In this document: one piece after another, positions 42,524 to 51,321 of the stretch
Layout of the letters: each line of letters opens with the position of its first letter
Numbering within the stretch: position 1 is the first letter of the stretch
Source: an uncultured Eubacteriales bacterium
GTDB lineage: Bacteria; Bacillota; Clostridia; Lachnospirales; Lachnospiraceae
Assembly: GCA_949294665.1 (NCBI GenBank)
Contig: CASFID010000024.1
Coordinates: 1 to 64,000 of the forward strand
DNA: 64,000 nucleotides
Direction: 5' to 3'
Position numbers and translations under genes: made by a program
The notes under the pieces: generated by a model
The model's input: the letters and a program-made list of their open reading frames with translations, nothing else
The model's database searches: none
What the model was told of the DNA's origin: nothing

Positions 42524-42618
42524 TGCTATCACCCTTTCCGATCTATTGTATCACCGCTGACACGGAGATGTCCACATATTAATCAGCCTGTCTGCATTCT
42601 TTACATACTTTTTACATT

Positions 42619-43389
42619 TTATTCATTTTCTGTATTATGCAGGATATCCAGGATATACTCCGCGTCACGGACCGAGAGTTGTCCCGGTGCAGATGCGCGG
42701 CCCGCCGCTGCGAATGTCAGGGAAGAGCCGAAGAATTCCCCGGAGATCCGGCTGATACTTCCAAGCCATCCCATGGACATGGAAATAACCGGCCTGTCCG
42801 CATATCTCTCGGTAAATTCGTTCGTGGCGGCAAGGAGTGTGAGCACATCCCCTGCGCCGCGGGGCATGACCGCGATCTTCGGCACATCCGCTCCCTGCTC
42901 CTGCATGGACCTGAAACGGGATACAATCGTCTCCTTATCCGGAGTCTTTTCAAAATCATGACTGGACATGACTACATAGACGTGATTATCATGCGCGCAC
43001 CGGAGCAGGATACTGCATACTTCTTCTCCAAGCATCATCTCAACGTCTACGAGATCCGCATCTCCTGTTCCGATCACTTCGCGGTAAAGCTCCACATAAT
43101 CTTCTGCGGATATTTCTTTTTCTCCGCCCTCACTGCTCGTCCGGAAAGTAAAGAGGATCGGTATCCTCTCCAGAAGGAGCCTCAATTCCCTGAGCATCCT
43201 TTTTACCTTCTCCACATCATCGATCTCTTCAAAGCAGTCCGCCCGCCATTCCACAATGTCGCAGCATACTTTCTTCACAGTCGATACTTCTTCTTTCAGC
43301 TCCGCCTCGTTCTTCCCTGTGAGCGGAATACAGATCTTCGGTTTTCCCTTCCCGAGCGTCATTTCCCGGATCTTCAATACTTCTACCAT
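42619..43389 (-). CDS. aroD: Type I 3-dehydroquinate dehydratase
   Basis: A 256-residue Schiff-base enzyme of the shikimate pathway (3-dehydroquinate to 3-dehydroshikimate). The usual blocks are KICIPLTGKNEAEL, DIVEWRADCFE (substrate-binding Glu/Arg), FTFRTSSEGGE, the catalytic His in VVMSSHDFEKTP (about 145) and the Schiff-base Lys in ADVPKIAVMPRG (about 172). ATG 43389 with CAGGAGAA upstream. It stands alone, not with other aro genes. In Lachnospiraceae isolated aroD copies may serve quinate use, but nothing here shows that. Confidence 0.94.
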   Translation of the reverse strand: MVEVLKIREMTLGKGKPKICIPLTGKNEAELKEEVSTVKKVCCDIVEWRADCFEEIDDVEKVKRMLRELRLLLERIPILFTFRTSSEGGEKEISAEDYVELYREVIGTGDADLVDVEMMLGEEVCSILLRCAHDNHVYVVMSSHDFEKTPDKETIVSRFRSMQEQGADVPKIAVMPRGAGDVLTLLAATNEFTERYADRPVISMSMGWLGSISRISGEFFGSSLTFAAAGRASAPGQLSVRDAEYILDILHNTENE

Positions 43390-43433
43390 AGCGTTCTCCT
43401 GAGCATCTGCAAATTTTTCACTATACAGTCTAG

Positions 43434-43451
43434 CAAAAAGGGGAAGCCCCC
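43434..43451 (-). terminator. Short terminator after the LacI-type regulator gene
   Basis: Minus strand GGGGGCTTCCCC followed by TTTTTGC, about 30 bases after the stop at 43481. Confidence 0.6.
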
Positions 43452-43480
43452 GTCAATCTTTTGGTGCGATCGATCCTGTG

Positions 43481-44506
43481 TCACACCGTTGTACGGCGCC
43501 GGATCAGAATCGGCGGTATGATCTTATGGACCGGCTCTTTCAGCGGCTCCGGCCTTCTTTTCTTCCGTTCCGCCATCTGGGCGGACAGGATATCCATCGC
43601 CTCATTCGCTATCACAGAGATCTGCTGTCCCACGGTGCTGATCGGTATGACTGATTCCCTGGAGATCGGAGAATTGTCAAATCCTATGATCTGATATGTC
43701 TCCGGCAGTTTCCCGTATCTCTGGAACAGAATATTGAGCAGTACGTTAGCATGTGTGTCATTGGGCATAAAAATGCCTTTCTTCCTGCCCGGGTGTTCCT
43801 CCTCCAGACGATCTATGATATCGGATATCCTCTCTGTATTTTCCTCAAACGTATCTCCCAGATTCGTCAGTATCAGTTCGTACGGCAGATGATATTCCCC
43901 GCACACCTCCACAAAGCCTTTGATCCGTCCATATGCCGGAGATTCCTCAGAGATGTCTGCGTTCACATGGATCAGAATATCGCAGTCGCTCTTGCTCAGA
44001 AGGCTGGCCGCCTGTACGCCTCCCATATAATTATCTGTATTGACGCTGGAAATATACCTGTCCTCTCTCTCGATCCCCACCACGGGTACATGGTAGGAGG
44101 CGAGTTCCTCAGAAGGGATCGTGGGACTCAGGATGATCATCCCTTCTATGTTATAGGCGAGGAGCTCCTCAATATATCTCCTCTCCACGTCCGCCTTTGC
44201 ATTGCCTGCAAACACAAGAAACTTATATCCATATTTCTCATAGGTGGCAAGAATCTGGTTGAGCATCTCAGAATAATAATGCATGTAGAGATTCGGAACG
44301 ATTACCCCCACGAACTCTGTCCTTCCACTGGCCAGGATCCGCCCTACTTTATTCTCCTTATAGTCAAGAGCCACCAGAGCGTCCGCGATCTTCTGCTGAT
44401 TCTCCAGCGTAAGGGAGTCGGGATTGTTAAAATATCTTGATATCGTCGTCTTTGAAAAGCCTGTATACTCTGCAATGTCTGAAAATGTTACTTTCTTTTC
44501 TTTCAT
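43481..44506 (-). CDS. LacI-family repressor of the fructoside operon
   Basis: 341 residues: DNA-binding domain VTFSDIAEYTGFSKTTISRY plus hinge helix (KVGRILASG), then a periplasmic-binding-like sensor domain (VGVIVPNLYMHYYSEML to VGQQISVIANEAMDIL). ATG 44506 begins MKEKKVTFSDIA after AGGACAGG; a longer frame is not credible. It is divergent from the transport operon, with matching 18-base palindromes near both promoters, so it should repress both. The inducer is probably sucrose, a fructooligosaccharide or a derivative. Confidence 0.92.
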   Translation of the reverse strand: MKEKKVTFSDIAEYTGFSKTTISRYFNNPDSLTLENQQKIADALVALDYKENKVGRILASGRTEFVGVIVPNLYMHYYSEMLNQILATYEKYGYKFLVFAGNAKADVERRYIEELLAYNIEGMIILSPTIPSEELASYHVPVVGIEREDRYISSVNTDNYMGGVQAASLLSKSDCDILIHVNADISEESPAYGRIKGFVEVCGEYHLPYELILTNLGDTFEENTERISDIIDRLEEEHPGRKKGIFMPNDTHANVLLNILFQRYGKLPETYQIIGFDNSPISRESVIPISTVGQQISVIANEAMDILSAQMAERKKRRPEPLKEPVHKIIPPILIRRRTTV

Positions 44507-44568
44507 AATATACCTGTCCTCTCCTGTAAGCGCAGATATCGTATGTACCCGCGCGATATCTGGAATAT

Positions 44569-44598
44569 AGTATATCAGACCATCCCGCGACGAATCAA
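44569..44598 (-). promoter_or_regulatory. Promoter of the LacI-type regulator
   Basis: Minus strand TTGATT (44598-44593), 18 bases, TATACT (44574-44569). A palindrome lies just upstream of the -35 box. Confidence 0.65.
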
Positions 44599-44604
44599 TG
44601 AATA

Positions 44605-44622
44605 ACCGGTAACTTAACCGGT
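44605..44622. promoter_or_regulatory. LacI operator O1
   Basis: ACCGGTAACTTAACCGGT, an 18-base palindrome with one mismatched pair. It shares both half-sites with O2 and lies next to the regulator's -35 box. Confidence 0.8.
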
Positions 44623-44687
44623 TTTGTGAAATATATACAGAAACAGAAGAAGAAAAATATGACATATGACGAAAAAACATTTTCTTA

Positions 44688-44716
44688 TTGACATATATAC
44701 TCGGGCGTTCTATGAT
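44688..44716 (+). promoter_or_regulatory. Promoter of the fructoside operon
   Basis: TTGACA (44688-44693), 17 bases, TATGAT (44711-44716). A near-consensus promoter about 75 bases before the binding-protein gene. Confidence 0.88.
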
Positions 44717-44728
44717 TTCATTAAAGGA

Positions 44729-44758
44729 ACCGGTTACTTAACCGGTAACATTACTGGT
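44729..44758. promoter_or_regulatory. Overlapping LacI operators O2 and O3
   Basis: O2 is ACCGGTTACTTAACCGGT (44729-44746), a perfect palindrome around CT. O3, ACCGGTAACATTACTGGT (44741-44758), shares the right half of O2 and has one mismatched pair. Both sit around the transcription start, ideal for repression. Confidence 0.85.
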
Positions 44759-44792
44759 TTCATATTATTTATCTGTTAAAGGAGGAGATGGA

Positions 44793-46115
44793 ATGAGAAG
44801 AAGATTGCTGTACCTGACGGTCACGCTCTTCGCTGCGGCCTGTCTGGCCGGATGTCAGCAGAAAGATCCTGAACCCGGCGACGTTGCCGGATACGATGAG
44901 GGCGAAGAGTACCTCTCGATCTGGGTGCACTCAATTGAAGACACAGAAGAAGGGCAGGCTTACAAAGAATCGGTAGAAACTTTTAACGAAGCTTATGACG
45001 GCCAGTATTTTGCCGACATCGAATTCGTGCCCAGAAATGACAGCGGCGGCGGTTACTCCGATAAAGTAAATGCATCTGTCATGGCGGGAGGACTGCCGGA
45101 TGTTCTTACAGTAGACGGGCCAAACATCGCCGCGTACGCTGCCAACGGCATCATCCAGCCCCTGGCTGATCTGACGGAGGAAGAAGAAAGCGAATATCTT
45201 CCCTCGATCATTGAACAGGGGACCGTAAACGACGATCTTTACGCTCTTGGTGTCATGGAATCCAGCGTGGGCTTCTACTATAATAAGGACATTATCGAAG
45301 AGGCCGGAATCGAGATCCCGGATGCAGATCATCCATGGACATGGTCAGAATTTCTTACTATTCTCGAGGAACTCAAACCTCTCATGGATGAGAAAGACGG
45401 TTATCCGCTTGACATGACATTCCCGGTGGGCGAGACAAGTATCTACTACTACGCTCCGTTTGTATGGTCCGGCGGCGGCGAACTCGTAAGCGACGATGGA
45501 CTGACCGTGGACGGCTATTTCAATTCGGATCAGACAAAAGCGGCCATGGAGTATTTCCGGACCATCGTGGAAAATGGATACATGTCAGAAGCCCCCATCG
45601 ACCAACTCTTCGAGAGCGGAAGAGCTGCTTTTAAGTTCGACGGGGCATGGGAAGTCAACACAGTATACACCAGCTACCCGGATCTCAATCTCGGAGTCGC
45701 TCCTTATATCGTCAGCGACGACTGGGACGGCGAAACATATACGCCGACCGGCTCATGGGCCTTTGCCGCATCCTCTGAGACAAAGGATATTGAAGGCGCC
45801 ACGGAGCTTGTCAAATGGATGAGCGGTGTGGATAGCGGCATCCGTATCTGGAATATGACAAAGAACTTCCCGTCTACATATGAAGCTTTCGAGAATATCG
45901 ACGTCTTCCAGACTGATGAGAACTACAGTGCTCTCTACAATCAGCTGAGTACGTACGGACATCCCCGTCCGAAGACACCGGTATATCCGCAGGTGAGCAC
46001 CAGTTTCCAGGAAGTGCTGGAAAGCGTGGCTCTGAGTGGAAAGGATGTGGATCAGGAGCTTGACAAAGCTGTGGAACGGATAGATCAGAAATTGGAACGT
46101 TATACGAGGGAATAA
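44793..46115 (+). CDS. Fructoside ABC transporter binding lipoprotein
   Basis: A 440-residue family 1 extracellular solute-binding protein. The signal ends in lipobox LAGC (Cys 20). Typical blocks: VMAGGLPDVLTVDGPNIAAY, ALGVMESSVGFYYNKDIIEE, HPWTWSEFLTILEEL and FKFDGAWEV. ATG 44793 follows AAAGGAGGAGATGG. It is the first gene of a five-gene operon ending with a GH32 hydrolase, so the ligand is probably sucrose, kestose or a similar short fructoside. Confidence 0.92.
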   Translation: MRRRLLYLTVTLFAAACLAGCQQKDPEPGDVAGYDEGEEYLSIWVHSIEDTEEGQAYKESVETFNEAYDGQYFADIEFVPRNDSGGGYSDKVNASVMAGGLPDVLTVDGPNIAAYAANGIIQPLADLTEEEESEYLPSIIEQGTVNDDLYALGVMESSVGFYYNKDIIEEAGIEIPDADHPWTWSEFLTILEELKPLMDEKDGYPLDMTFPVGETSIYYYAPFVWSGGGELVSDDGLTVDGYFNSDQTKAAMEYFRTIVENGYMSEAPIDQLFESGRAAFKFDGAWEVNTVYTSYPDLNLGVAPYIVSDDWDGETYTPTGSWAFAASSETKDIEGATELVKWMSGVDSGIRIWNMTKNFPSTYEAFENIDVFQTDENYSALYNQLSTYGHPRPKTPVYPQVSTSFQEVLESVALSGKDVDQELDKAVERIDQKLERYTRE

Positions 46116-46118
46116 AAT

Positions 46119-47018
46119 ATGAAGAAAAAGAATTCAATCTTGGGAATGGCGTTTTTCGGCCCTGCACTTGTACTGCTTACACTGTTTTTATTCCTGCCGA
46201 TGCTGCTTACACTCGGATTCAGTTTTACCGATTACTTCGCACTGAATCCTGAGCTGACGCATTTTGTGGGACTGGAAAACTACACAAATATTTTTAAAGA
46301 CGACCTTTTTGTACAGTCATTTTTAAACACCGTAAAATTCGTTATCATCATCGTACCGCTTCAGTGCGGCGGCGCACTTCTGCTCGCTCTGGCGATCAAC
46401 AAAGCGGCGCACTGCAAGAAATATTTTAAAGTGGCGTTTTTCGTACCTGTAGTTATGTCTCTGGCTGTTGTATCCACACTGTGGATGCAGATCTACAGCC
46501 CGGAAGGCATCCTGAACACGCTGCTCGGGAACTTCGGTATCGATCCGCAGCCGTTTATCCACAGCGCCGGACAGGCGCTTCCATCCATCGCGATCATGAG
46601 CGTATGGCAGGGCGTGGGCTACCAGATGATCATCTTTCTGGGCGGTCTGCAGAACATCAATCCCGCGCTCTACGAGGCGGCTGAGATGGATCATGCAAGC
46701 GGCTGGCAGAAATTCAAAGATATCACACTTCCGGAACTGAAACCACTGTGTATCTTCGTATTTATCACAGTCACGATCGGCGCGTTCCGCATGCTGGTAC
46801 AGCCGATGGTTATGACAGGCGGAGGTCCTGATCATTCAACTTACACACTTGTGTACGACATTTATGAAACCGGTACAGTCAACTGGGAGATGGGGCTTGC
46901 ATCCACAATGGCGATCGTATTTACCGTATTCGTCGTCATCCTGACGATCATCCAAAACGTACTGACTAAGGACAAGGAGGAGAGAAAACATGGTAACAAA
47001 AAAGCAAAAGCGAATTAA
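46119..47018 (+). CDS. Fructoside ABC permease 1 (MalF/MsmF type)
   Basis: A 299-residue six-helix permease with LFLFLPMLLTLGFSFTDYFA near the N-terminus and the coupling loop NPALYEAAEMDHASGWQKF. The gene starts three bases after the binding-protein stop and overlaps permease 2 by 29 bases. Length is normal for CUT1 transporters. Confidence 0.92.
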   Translation: MKKKNSILGMAFFGPALVLLTLFLFLPMLLTLGFSFTDYFALNPELTHFVGLENYTNIFKDDLFVQSFLNTVKFVIIIVPLQCGGALLLALAINKAAHCKKYFKVAFFVPVVMSLAVVSTLWMQIYSPEGILNTLLGNFGIDPQPFIHSAGQALPSIAIMSVWQGVGYQMIIFLGGLQNINPALYEAAEMDHASGWQKFKDITLPELKPLCIFVFITVTIGAFRMLVQPMVMTGGGPDHSTYTLVYDIYETGTVNWEMGLASTMAIVFTVFVVILTIIQNVLTKDKEERKHGNKKAKAN

Positions 47019-47841
47019 CTGGATCCTTGTAGCCATCCTGCTGGTGCTCTCGATCTTCTTCCTGTTCCCGGTCATCTGGATGCTTGCAAACTCCTTTAAG
47101 CCGGATGCAGCGATCACAGCGGACATGAATTCCATTGCGGCGTTTATCCCGCCGGCATTAAACGGAAACTTCTTTGACAACTATGTTTCAATCATTACAA
47201 ATACAAGTTTCCTGAGATATATGGGCAACACGCTTCTATACGCGGCGATCCTGATCGTCCTGAGCATTATCGTAAACGGTCTTGCCGGATATGCTCTTGC
47301 CAAGATCAATTTCCCGTTCCGCGATCAGTGGCTCATGATCATCATCATGCTCCTGATCGTACCGACTGAGACGGTCATCACGATCCATTTCCTGATCATC
47401 GCGAAAGCCGGTCTCCTGAACACGATCGTCGGTTATATCCTGCCGCTGATCGTAAACCCGTTCAATATCTTCCTGTTCCGTCAGGTATTCGTCAGCCTGC
47501 CGGACGATGTGTACGAGGCAGCGCAGCTCGACTACTGTGGCCCGGTGAAATACTTCTTCACCATGGTCCTGCCGATGTCAAAAACAGTTGTTGCAACCGT
47601 CAGCGTATTCACTTTCCTGAATGTATGGAACGACTATCTCTGGCCGTCACTGGTATTTACCTCAAGCGACCTGCTGACCGCTCAGATCGGTCTGAACTCC
47701 ATCACATCCAATGAGAATACGACAATGGGACAGACGCTTGCAGTTATTACTCTGATTACAATACCGGTCATCATCATCTACTCCCTGTTCTCGAAACAGA
47801 TCGTAGAAGGTGTTACATCAACAGGTTCAAAGGAAGGATAA
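46990..47841 (+). CDS. Fructoside ABC permease 2 (MalG/MsmG type)
   Basis: A 283-residue six-helix permease: WILVAILLVLSIFFLFPVIW, LAGYALAKINFPFRD and coupling loop LPDDVYEAAQLDYCGPVKYF. ATG 46990 lies after AGGAGGAGAGAAAAC, within the end of permease 1. It forms the channel dimer with permease 1. Confidence 0.92.
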   Translation: MVTKKQKRINWILVAILLVLSIFFLFPVIWMLANSFKPDAAITADMNSIAAFIPPALNGNFFDNYVSIITNTSFLRYMGNTLLYAAILIVLSIIVNGLAGYALAKINFPFRDQWLMIIIMLLIVPTETVITIHFLIIAKAGLLNTIVGYILPLIVNPFNIFLFRQVFVSLPDDVYEAAQLDYCGPVKYFFTMVLPMSKTVVATVSVFTFLNVWNDYLWPSLVFTSSDLLTAQIGLNSITSNENTTMGQTLAVITLITIPVIIIYSLFSKQIVEGVTSTGSKEG

Positions 47842-47845
47842 GGAA

Positions 47846-48946
47846 ATGAGTTTTATAGAATTTAAAAATGTATGTAAAATGTATCCCGGATCAAATAAGA
47901 ATACAGTAGACAACTTCACTCTCAATATAGAGGAAAAAGAATTCATCGCATTTGTCGGCCCGTCCGGCTGCGGAAAATCGACAACTCTCCGTATGATCGC
48001 CGGTTTTGAGGAGATCACAGGCGGCGAGCTCTATATCGACGGTAAAAAAGTAAACGATGTGGCTCCGAGAGACAGAGGAATTTCAATGGTATTCCAGAAC
48101 TACGCCCTCTATCCTCATATGACAGTTGAGAAAAACATCGGATACGGCCTGAAGAATATGAAAATGCCTGCAGACCAGATCAAACAGAAAGTAGACTGGG
48201 CGATCAAAATCCTCGGACTGGAAGAATACCGCTACCGCAAACCGAAAAACCTCTCCGGCGGCCAGCGCCAGAGAGTAGCACTCGGACGTGCGATCGTAAA
48301 GAACTCCAAAGTATTCCTCATGGATGAGCCGCTCTCAAACCTTGATGCGAAACTCCGTGTCAGCATGAGAACAGAGATCAGCAAACTCCACAGACAGATC
48401 GGCGCTACTACGATCTATGTAACACACGATCAGGTCGAGGCTATGACAATGGCTGACCGTATCGTTATCATGAAAGACGGCGTGATCCAGCAGGTCGGGA
48501 AACCGATGGAGCTCTACGATCACCCGGTAAACCAGTTCGTGGCAGGATTCATCGGATCTCCGCAGATGAACTTCTTCGATGTGACAGTTGACAAAGACAC
48601 CGTGAAATTCAATGATGGCAGCACAATGACACTGTCCGAGGGCATGATGAAGAAACTGAACGGACGTCAGGGCGAAATGGTACTCGGCATCCGCGGCGAG
48701 GATATCAAGATGGATGCACAGAACATGGAGCTCAACAAAGACAACGCCCAGCACGCAGTTATTACAGACACAGAGGTTATGGGTAATGAGAACAACCTGT
48801 ATTTCAACTTCGGCGGTGCTCAGGCCGTAGCCCGTGTATCCAAATATGAGATCAGCCAGATCGGCGACCGGATCAACTTCGTATTCATGCCGTCGAAGAT
48901 GCACTTCTTTGATAAAGAGACAGGCGTGAATTACACGGAAGAATAA
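47846..48946 (+). CDS. Fructoside ABC transporter ATPase (MsmK/UgpC type)
   Basis: 366 residues. Walker A GPSGCGKST, Q-loop VFQNYALYPHM, signature NLSGGQRQRVALGR, Walker B VFLMDEPLSNLD and His TIYVTHDQ, followed by the CUT1 regulatory beta domain (from about 240). ATG 47846 follows AAGGAAGGATAAGGAA. Many Bacillota use one shared MsmK-type ATPase; here a dedicated copy sits in the operon. Confidence 0.95.
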   Translation: MSFIEFKNVCKMYPGSNKNTVDNFTLNIEEKEFIAFVGPSGCGKSTTLRMIAGFEEITGGELYIDGKKVNDVAPRDRGISMVFQNYALYPHMTVEKNIGYGLKNMKMPADQIKQKVDWAIKILGLEEYRYRKPKNLSGGQRQRVALGRAIVKNSKVFLMDEPLSNLDAKLRVSMRTEISKLHRQIGATTIYVTHDQVEAMTMADRIVIMKDGVIQQVGKPMELYDHPVNQFVAGFIGSPQMNFFDVTVDKDTVKFNDGSTMTLSEGMMKKLNGRQGEMVLGIRGEDIKMDAQNMELNKDNAQHAVITDTEVMGNENNLYFNFGGAQAVARVSKYEISQIGDRINFVFMPSKMHFFDKETGVNYTEE

Positions 48947-48975
48947 CAAAGCACAGTTTAAATATTGGAGGCAGT

Positions 48976-50313
48976 ATGAAAAGACACACATTACATTTAA
49001 AAGCGCCGGATAACTGGGTGAACGATCCGAACGGCTTTATATACTACAAGGGATACTACCACCTTTTCTATCAGTATTTTCCCTACGGGCCCCGCTGGGG
49101 GACCATGCACTGGGGACATGCGGTAAGCAGGGATCTGGTCACATGGGAACACAAAGGGCTCGCCCTCTATCCTACCACCCGGGCAGATCAGAACGGCTGT
49201 TTCTCCGGAAGCGCCATTGAACAGGACGGAAAACTGTATCTCGTCTATACGGGCGTACGCTATGAAGTCGTCAATCCCGACGATCCTCACACCTGTCTGG
49301 ATGAGCAGTTTGAATCCGCACAGCTTATGATCTCCTCAGAAGACGGCTTTCGATTCGACAACGAGCACGGCAAGGAGGTCATCATCCCTCCGGTCACGGA
49401 TCCCGCGATCGGAGACCGCACACATACAAGAGATCCCAAGATCTGGAGGGGCAAAGACGCCTGGTATCTGGTACTCGGCAGTACAATGGGTGAGAAATAC
49501 GGAGAAGTGCTCTTCTATCGGAGCGATGATCTTCACACGTGGACTTATGTAGATAAGGCATGGAAAGGGCCGGAATACGGCTGGATGTGGGAATGCCCGG
49601 ATTACTTTCCGACAGAGGGCGGCGATGTACTTCTTCTCTCCGCCATGGGGCTACTCAAAAATGGAGAAAAAGAGAAGAATCAGTCGATCTGTTTCCCTGT
49701 AACCTTTGATGAGGAGACATGCAGCCTGGACATTCCGGATCAATATCAGTATCTCGACTATGGACTTGATCTGTATGCGCCCCAGACAGCTCTTGATAAG
49801 GATGGACGCCGCACCATGGTCGCATGGGTGCGTATGCCCAGGGTAACAGAGGAAGGCTGGATCGGAATGTTCTGCTCTCCCCGTGTGGTAGAGGTTAAGG
49901 ACGGACATGTCTTCTTCCGCATGCACCCGAACATCCGAAAGGCATTTTCCAAAGCCGTATATGATATAAAAGACGTATCAGACGACGGTTATATGGCGTC
50001 CTTTGAACTCGAAGACGGCGAGACCGTTACTATCGGCGGATATGTCATCCGCCGCACAGGAGATCGTATCGTGACTGACCGTTCTAACGTGTATCCGGCT
50101 TTCGAGGGCGCGCATCTTGTATCCGAGACGCCCGATATATCCCGTGGCACAGACGGCAGTTTTCACCTGGAAGTACTGGTGGACTCCAACCTGATAGAAA
50201 CATATGTAAACGACGGTGAATATGTGATCAGTAATGCGGTATACGATCTCGGAAATGAGATCCAATACGACGGCGATAAAAAAATCCGCCTGTATACCAC
50301 CTCTGAGAGATAA
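48976..50313 (+). CDS. GH32 fructan/sucrose hydrolase, cytoplasmic
   Basis: 445 residues, no signal peptide. GH32 catalytic residues: nucleophile Asp 17 in NWVNDPNGF, transition-state Asp 153 in HTRDPKIW, acid/base Glu 206 in WECPDYF. A beta-sandwich follows from about 330 to the end (DGSFHLEVLVDSNLIETYVN). It should release fructose from imported sucrose, sucrose phosphate or short fructooligosaccharides. Because the uptake system is ABC rather than PTS, unphosphorylated substrate is likelier. No fructokinase or sucrose phosphorylase is linked. Spacing of 29 bases from the ATPase gene with GGAGG upstream. Confidence 0.93.
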   Translation: MKRHTLHLKAPDNWVNDPNGFIYYKGYYHLFYQYFPYGPRWGTMHWGHAVSRDLVTWEHKGLALYPTTRADQNGCFSGSAIEQDGKLYLVYTGVRYEVVNPDDPHTCLDEQFESAQLMISSEDGFRFDNEHGKEVIIPPVTDPAIGDRTHTRDPKIWRGKDAWYLVLGSTMGEKYGEVLFYRSDDLHTWTYVDKAWKGPEYGWMWECPDYFPTEGGDVLLLSAMGLLKNGEKEKNQSICFPVTFDEETCSLDIPDQYQYLDYGLDLYAPQTALDKDGRRTMVAWVRMPRVTEEGWIGMFCSPRVVEVKDGHVFFRMHPNIRKAFSKAVYDIKDVSDDGYMASFELEDGETVTIGGYVIRRTGDRIVTDRSNVYPAFEGAHLVSETPDISRGTDGSFHLEVLVDSNLIETYVNDGEYVISNAVYDLGNEIQYDGDKKIRLYTTSER

Positions 50314-50442
50314 CACTCGTAATCACGGTGCTTGCCTGACCTTACAGACGTATTCTCTTAAAACTTACGCGCGGAACTATTCTGGCTATGATCGGCGTGG
50401 GCGGACCATAGCGGTATTCAATCATTTTACATATGCAAAAAT

Positions 50443-50487
50443 GAAAAAACTGGCAGCGGTCGAAGATTAATCGGCTGCTGCCAGTTC
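50443..50487. terminator. Terminator between the GH32 and pxpA genes
   Basis: AACTGGCAGC and GCTGCCAGTT form a 10-base stem. The T-run TTTTTT is on the minus strand, so it mainly serves pxpA; on the plus strand TCTGTTCT follows. The preceding 130 bases hold no recognisable gene. Confidence 0.75.
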
Positions 50488-50526
50488 TGTTCTCACACTA
50501 TAGCCTTTTCTCTCACCGGATATTAT

Positions 50527-51297
50527 TTACCGGCAGATCCCGCTTAACGGTGCAATCTCTATCCCCTCTTCTTTAAGGGCGCTGCGGATTTTTTCCACAA
50601 AGAGAAGAGCTTTTTCTCCATCTCCGTGCACACATACGGAATCTGCCTGTATCTCGATATCCTTACCTGTAACGGCGGTAACTTTTCCTTCTTTCACCAT
50701 GCGGATCACTCGGGCTATCGCTTCCTCTTCATCGCGGATAAACGCGCCCTCTTTCCTGCGGTTTACCAGACTTCCGTCCTCCTCATAACCGCGGTCCGCG
50801 AACACTTCGCTGGCTGTCTTTAAGCCGCAGTCTTTTGCCGCACGGATCGTCTCGCTTCCCGAGAGTCCCATCACGATCAGCTCCGGGTCATATTCCCTGA
50901 CAGCTTCGCAGATGGCGAGGGACAGATCATAGTCTTTCGCCGCCATATTGTACATTGCCCCGTGGGGTTTCACATGCTGTAGCTTCATCCCATGAGCCTG
51001 ACACATCCCGCCCAGAGCGCTGATCTGGTACAGTGTATACGCCTTTGCCTCCGCCGGGGAAACAGCCATATTTCTGCGTCCGAATCCCATCAGATCCGGG
51101 AAGCCCGGATGAGCGCCGATACGGATGCCTGCAGCTTTCGTCCTGCTGACAGACTCCATCATCACGACAGGGTCTGACGCGTGGAATCCACATGCGATAT
51201 TCGCCGAAGAGATCAGCGGAATGATCTTTTCATCCATCCCCAGCGTATAGCGTCCGAAGCTCTCTCCAAGATCACTGTTTAAATCAACTTTATACAT
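50527..51297 (-). CDS. pxpA: 5-oxoprolinase subunit A (LamB/YcsF family)
   Basis: 256 residues. The family blocks are DLNSDLGESFGRY, SSANIACGFHASDP, GAHPGFPDLMGFGRR and HVKPHGAMYN. PxpA acts with PxpB and PxpC in ATP-dependent opening of 5-oxoproline to glutamate. It is the last gene of the operon pxpB-pxpC-accB-accC-pxpA, following accC by 24 bases. All metal/active-site acidic and His residues in these blocks appear intact. Confidence 0.95.
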   Translation of the reverse strand: MYKVDLNSDLGESFGRYTLGMDEKIIPLISSANIACGFHASDPVVMMESVSRTKAAGIRIGAHPGFPDLMGFGRRNMAVSPAEAKAYTLYQISALGGMCQAHGMKLQHVKPHGAMYNMAAKDYDLSLAICEAVREYDPELIVMGLSGSETIRAAKDCGLKTASEVFADRGYEEDGSLVNRRKEGAFIRDEEEAIARVIRMVKEGKVTAVTGKDIEIQADSVCVHGDGEKALLFVEKIRSALKEEGIEIAPLSGICR

Positions 51298-51321
51298 ATT
51301 TATTCACACTTCTTTCTTTAA

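Noticed and set aside
50234-50470. Plus-strand frame of 78 codons after the GH32 gene
   Set aside because: Starts within the GH32 gene, has no ribosome site and no similarity; it runs through the terminator stem.
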